From assembly GCF_017430385.1 (NCBI RefSeq), contig NZ_JAFRNB010000131.1, forward strand, positions 38,503 through 102,502: a stretch of 64,000 nucleotides of DNA, given 5' to 3'. The notes below the pieces were generated by a model. It had not been told where the DNA came from and did no database searches. It worked only from the letters and a program-made list of their open reading frames with translations. The stretch is from Treponema sp. GTDB taxonomy: Bacteria > Spirochaetota > Spirochaetia > Treponematales > Treponemataceae. Numbering within the stretch: the stretch's first letter is position 1; each line of letters opens with the position of its first letter. The position numbers and the translations under genes are program-made. Shown one piece after another: positions 60,962-64,000 of this stretch.

Positions 60962-61510
60962 ATGAAAGACAAGCACATTTTACTTCATGTGACAGGCTCA
61001 ATCTCATGCTACAAAGCCTGCGAGCTTACGAGCCTTCTGGTAAAGCAAGGGGCTGAAGTTCAGGTGACAATGAGCTGCGGAGCCTTGAAGTTTTTGCAGC
61101 CAGCAGTTTTTGAGGGCTTGAGCCGCCGCGAAGCTCTCACGCCTGACATGTTCGCGCGAAAGCCGGACTGCATTCCGCACATCACGCTCGCACAAAGCTG
61201 GGCAGATTTGATTATCATTTACCCGGCAAGCGCGAACTGCATCGCACGCCTTGCATCTGGCCTGAGTGACGATCTTTTTGGCGCAACCTTCCTTGCGAAC
61301 AATTTTGAAAAGCCAGTTCTTCTTGCTCCTGCAATGAACTCAAACATGTTCGCACATCCAGCCACACAGGAAAATCTCAAAAAGCTGGAATCATGGGGAA
61401 CGAAAATTCTTCCGACCGAAGAAGGAAGGCTGGCCTGCGGATCTGTGGGATTGGGAAAACTGATTTCACCAGAGCGAACGCTTGATTTTATAAGGGAGAA
61501 TTTAAAATAG
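60962..61510 (+). CDS. coaC: Phosphopantothenoylcysteine decarboxylase (CoaC, unfused)
   Basis: The 182-residue flavoprotein has TGSISCYKACELTSLL, PASANCIARLASGLSDDL, PAMNSNMF and the active-site Cys in RLACGSVGLGKL. Most bacteria fuse this domain to CoaB; here it is separate, as in some spirochaetes. It makes phosphopantetheine from phosphopantothenoylcysteine. The ATG has AAGGAG 8 nt upstream, abutting a large RNA-like structure. Confidence 0.92.
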   Translation: MKDKHILLHVTGSISCYKACELTSLLVKQGAEVQVTMSCGALKFLQPAVFEGLSRREALTPDMFARKPDCIPHITLAQSWADLIIIYPASANCIARLASGLSDDLFGATFLANNFEKPVLLAPAMNSNMFAHPATQENLKKLESWGTKILPTEEGRLACGSVGLGKLISPERTLDFIRENLK

Positions 61511-61511
61511 T

Positions 61512-61628
61512 CACACTGATTCAAGTTTCCTACGGAAACTCAATATATAAAGTTCTTAATTTCTTAGTCTGAAATTGCGTAGCAATTTCGAATCTAAGCA
61601 AGCGCGTCAACGAGTGCGCTTGGTGTGG
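61512..61628 (+). repeat. Closed three-hairpin structure between coaC and coaB
   Basis: CACAC (61512-61516) and GTGTG (61623-61627) enclose AGTTTCC/GGAAACT (61524-61540), CTTAG...CTAAG with GAAATTGC/GCAATTTC (61563-61598), and CAAGCGC/GCGCTTG (61599-61622). It is analogous in form to the element before coaC but unrelated in sequence. Confidence 0.6.
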
Positions 61629-61642
61629 CAATAAAAAAACTT

Positions 61643-62317
61643 ATGAAAATACTAATTACAGGCGGCGGATGCCGTGAGTACATTGATAGTGTTCGCGTGG
61701 TGACTAATTCTTCGACGGGGCGGACAAGTGCCGTTCTTGCCGATGAATTGGCCCGCAAAGGGAATGAAGTCACTTTGATTACGGCAGAAAACGCGATAAA
61801 ACCACAAGATTCTTCTATTAAAATGATTTTTTTTCAGACTGGTGAAGATCTTGCGAAAGCAATAAAAGCCGAGCTTACTCCTTCTTGCTACGATGCTGTG
61901 ATTCATGCGGCAGCGGTGAGCGACTTTGTGCCGGACACTATTACGATTGGCGGTCAAACCGTAAAGGCGGGCAAAAACGCTCCCAAGCTTCACTCAGGAA
62001 GTGAAATGACTGTGACTTTCAAAGCATCCCCAAAAATCGCGGACAATCTGCACGAATGGGCAAAGCTCGGTGGCAACGCAAACGCAAAGGTCGTGTGCTT
62101 TAAGCTGACCAACAATGCGGACGAAAGCGAAAAAACTCGTGCGGTCACAAAATTGTTCGGTCACAGCGGAGCTGATTTTGTTGTGTACAATGATTTGTCT
62201 GAAATTACCAAAGAGGAACATCCCTTCAAGATTTTAAAATCCGATGGCGAATGTGTGGCAACTGGCAAAACAAATTCTGAAATGTCAGATATGATTTTGG
62301 GGGCGTTACGGGGGTAG
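61643..62317 (+). CDS. coaB: Phosphopantothenate-cysteine ligase (CoaB, unfused)
   Basis: The 224-residue product has ITGGGCREYIDSVRVVTNSSTG at its N terminus (nucleotide-binding loop, about 4-25; divided here as ITGGGCREYIDSV and RVVTNSSTG), HAAAVSDF, and FKLTNNADE. It joins cysteine to 4'-phosphopantothenate. The ATG at 61643 lacks a good SD; GTG at 61625 is an alternative. The last residues and stop codon (LRG-stop) come from the repeat element starting at 62299. Confidence 0.9.
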   Translation: MKILITGGGCREYIDSVRVVTNSSTGRTSAVLADELARKGNEVTLITAENAIKPQDSSIKMIFFQTGEDLAKAIKAELTPSCYDAVIHAAAVSDFVPDTITIGGQTVKAGKNAPKLHSGSEMTVTFKASPKIADNLHEWAKLGGNANAKVVCFKLTNNADESEKTRAVTKLFGHSGADFVVYNDLSEITKEEHPFKILKSDGECVATGKTNSEMSDMILGALRG

Positions 62318-62376
62318 CCCCCGTAGATGGGGGTGTGCCACAACGAAGTGTGGCACAGGGGAAAGGCTTTCCCCCT
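62299..62376 (+). repeat. GGGGCGTTRC multi-hairpin element across the coaB stop codon
   Basis: GGGGGCGTTACGGGGGTAGC, hairpins ACGGGGG/CCCCCGT, TGTGCCACA/TGTGGCACA and GGGGAAAG/CTTTCCCC. The TAG at 62315-62317 ends coaB. Confidence 0.75.
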
Positions 62377-62413
62377 TAAAACACATAATCTGTGGTTGAT
62401 TTTAGGAGATTTT

Positions 62414-63184
62414 ATGATTTTAACACTTGATGTCGGGAACACTCAGCTTTCTGGAGGCGTTTACAGGAACGGAAAAATCGTGCTCACTTTCCGATGCGCC
62501 ACCACAAAAGGCACTTCTTCGGACGAACTTGGCATTTTTTTGCGTTCAGTGCTTCGCGAAAACGGAATTGACTCCAAACTGATTTCGGACATTGCGCTCT
62601 GTTCTGTCGTTCCATCTTTGAACTACGCTCTCACAAGTGCCTGCGTGAAATATTTTGGAATTGAGCCGCTCATGATTCGTTCCGGGATCAAAACCGGCCT
62701 CAAACTGCGCTACTCGAATCCTCGTGAAATCGGTGCGGACAGAATTGCGGCTGCAATCGGAGCAAGTTCGTTAAAACTCGAAAATCATATCATCGTGGTG
62801 GACATGGGAACGGCAACGACGGTCGATGTTATCACAAAAGAAAATGAATACTTTGGCGGCGCGATTTTGCCGGGAATCAACATGATGATGCACGCTCTTT
62901 CTTCGGGTACGGCCCAGCTTCCAAGCGTTGAGATTGTCGAGCCAGAACGAGCCTGCGGAAATTCCACAGTAACGGCGATTCAGTCGGGTCTTTATTACGG
63001 CACTCTCGGCTCAATCCGCGAGCTTATTTCGCGCTTCACAAAAGAAGTGTTCCACGGAGAAAAACCAATCGTGATTGCAACGGGCGGTTTTGCAAACCTG
63101 TTCAAAGAATCCGGGCTTTTCGACCGTGTTGAAAGCCAGCTAGTTCTGGACGGTCTGAGAATCGCACTGGAACTGAATAAATAA
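62414..63184 (+). CDS. coaX: Type III pantothenate kinase
   Basis: The 256-residue product has DVGNTQLSGGV (phosphate loop), GADRIAAAIGA, VDMGTATTVDVI and TGGFANLF. It phosphorylates pantothenate, the first step to CoA. Type III kinase is not inhibited by CoA in the way type I is. AGGAGAT lies just before the ATG at 62414. Confidence 0.95.
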   Translation: MILTLDVGNTQLSGGVYRNGKIVLTFRCATTKGTSSDELGIFLRSVLRENGIDSKLISDIALCSVVPSLNYALTSACVKYFGIEPLMIRSGIKTGLKLRYSNPREIGADRIAAAIGASSLKLENHIIVVDMGTATTVDVITKENEYFGGAILPGINMMMHALSSGTAQLPSVEIVEPERACGNSTVTAIQSGLYYGTLGSIRELISRFTKEVFHGEKPIVIATGGFANLFKESGLFDRVESQLVLDGLRIALELNK

Positions 63185-63188
63185 TAAG

Positions 63189-63313
63189 AAACCACAGATT
63201 ACACCGATGGCACAGATTAAAAAATTTTGATACACGAAAATTTCTCGTTTTAACCCGAAAGATTTTCTTATAATAAAATTCTAATCTGTGTAATCTGTGA
63301 CATCTGTGGTTAA
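63189..63313 (+). repeat. ACCACAGAT...ATCTGTGGT inverted repeat between coaX and panD
   Basis: The left arm ACCACAGATTACACCGAT and the right arm ATCTGTGTAATCTGTGAC with ATCTGTGGT, spaced by an AT-rich loop with CGAAAATTTCTCG-type pairs. Confidence 0.8.
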
Positions 63314-63330
63314 TTTTCATAGGAGATTGT

Positions 63331-63684
63331 ATGAATATCGAGGTTTTGAAATCTAAACTGCATCGGGCTACTGTTACTCAGACAATTTTGGATTATGAAG
63401 GCTCTATTTCTATTGACACGGAGCTTGTCAAAAAGGCCGGGATGCATATTTGGGAAAAGGTCGAGATTTTTAACATCAATAATGGTGCTCGCCTTGCAAC
63501 TTATATAATTCCTGGCAAAAAGGGTGAATTCTGCCTTAATGGTGCTGCGGCTCGTCTTGCCCAGCCGGGGGATAAAATCATCGTCGTGACCTACACTCAG
63601 ATTGATGAAAAAGACGCCGACAGCTGGAAGCCGAAGATTGTCCTTTTGAACGATGATAATTCCGTGAAGGAAATTAAGGGCTAG
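63331..63684 (+). CDS. panD: Aspartate 1-decarboxylase proenzyme
   Basis: The 117-residue product matches PanD: KLHRATVTQ, the self-cleavage site Gly24-Ser25 in YEGSISID, and a C-terminal barrel with NGAAARLAQPGDKIIVVTYTQ. The Ser25 becomes the pyruvoyl group. It yields the beta-alanine used by PanC, completing the pathway within this block. AGGAGATTGT precedes the ATG. Confidence 0.95.
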   Translation: MNIEVLKSKLHRATVTQTILDYEGSISIDTELVKKAGMHIWEKVEIFNINNGARLATYIIPGKKGEFCLNGAAARLAQPGDKIIVVTYTQIDEKDADSWKPKIVLLNDDNSVKEIKG

Positions 63685-63691
63685 GATCCGC

Positions 63692-63730
63692 TTTTAGCGA
63701 GCAATCCCGGCCCTGAAAATCAGGCTAAAA
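63692..63730. terminator. Hairpin between convergent panD and HAD genes
   Basis: TTTTAGC (63692-63698) and GCTAAAA (63724-63730) close a stem with an inner CCTGA/TCAGG. It covers the stop codon of the HAD gene and may act in both directions; no long T run is present. Confidence 0.35.
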
Positions 63731-64000
63731 CTTAAAGTCAACTTTCTTTACGTTTTCGCCGTAAATTGTTTTGAAATCGTCGCGCATGGAAATGACCACA
63801 TAGCCAGATTGTTTCCATTGCTCGCCGAGTTTCAAAGCTTTTTCGCGGTTTGCATGGTCATCTTCGTCATCATCGGCAATCAGCATGAAAGCACATGACT
63901 TATATTTTGGATTTGAAAGACAGTAATTGTGCATTGCAGCATCCCCGCCACTGTTTCCAAAAGAAAGTACCGGAACTTTTCCTATTTCCTGTGCAATCTG
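63725..64000 (-). CDS. HAD family hydrolase, 5' end outside window
   Basis: The last 91 codons of a minus-strand gene are visible. They contain the HAD motif IV region VLSFGNSGGDAAMHNY (where catalytic Asp residues bind Mg), then ADDDEDDHANRE and a C-terminal strand-helix. The type suggests a phosphoserine-phosphatase-like or general phosphatase. The internal ATG at 63934 is not the start, since the conserved motif lies before it. Confidence 0.75.
   Translation of the reverse strand, partial: QIAQEIGKVPVLSFGNSGGDAAMHNYCLSNPKYKSCAFMLIADDDEDDHANREKALKLGEQWKQSGYVVISMRDDFKTIYGENVKKVDFKF

Overview
The window looks like chromosomal DNA of a Treponema-type spirochaete. Several genes are spirochaete-typical: a UPF0164 outer-membrane-type protein, an archaeal-type UMP kinase, a ThiB-ThiP-ThiQ thiamine importer, a FliL-like protein, long tandem-domain periplasmic proteins and many short lipoproteins. 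I saw no rRNA, tRNA, CRISPR array, phage or transposase gene. Genes are dense on both strands and no gene-free gap exceeds about 300 bases. The genus assignment is inference from gene content.

Layout. 1-8.5 kb: secreted FlgD-Ig repeat protein (cut by the window edge), UPF0164 protein, a spirochaete hypothetical, an orphan prepilin-type peptidase and a giant acidic-repeat membrane protein. 8.5-13.2 kb: hflX, a FliL-like protein, an ECF sigma/ZAS anti-sigma module and argD. 13.2-18.2 kb: thiBPQ and purB. 18.3-21.6 kb: a redox block (ferredoxin, Fe-S membrane protein, C_GCAxxG_C_C protein) beside a CRP/FNR-type regulator and a lipid kinase. 21.9-30.6 kb: TPR, vWA, PilZ, rpsU, phosphodiester glycosidase, DUF192 and cyclic-nucleotide-domain genes. 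30.6-33.5 kb: divergent murB and cysS. 33.7-38.2 kb: a second ECF sigma module with a transglutaminase-fold protein lacking its catalytic Cys, pyrH and a glucosaminidase lipoprotein. 38.3-47.4 kb: radC, then parE and parC split by an AT-rich restriction-modification cassette (two C5 methyltransferases flanking a nuclease). 47.5-58.9 kb: envelope proteins, yigZ, a RACo-type ASKHA protein, an acyl-CoA synthetase broken by one amber codon and an ornithine/lysine decarboxylase. 59.1-63.7 kb: a complete pantothenate-to-CoA block panB-panC-coaC-coaB-coaX-panD.

The most striking layer lies between and inside the genes. At least six families of structured or short-period repeats fill the intergenic space: 7-nt period, 9-10-nt period NTCYGTG inverted repeats, a GGGGCGTTRC multi-hairpin, a CGGTTCAGGC...CCGAGACTC element, a GGATAGCCC multi-hairpin, and a three-hairpin A-B-C element with covarying stems. 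They commonly begin at or supply the stop codon of the upstream gene. They have also entered coding sequence in frame: murB carries about 100 extra residues made of them, and parE and the acidic-repeat protein carry shorter stretches. One A-B-C copy is flanked by a 17-bp direct repeat, as expected of a mobile unit. A 156-nt multi-helix structure with a GNRA-type tetraloop abuts the Shine-Dalgarno sequence of coaC. Several good promoters place the ATG 6-8 nt after the -10 box, which suggests leaderless mRNAs.
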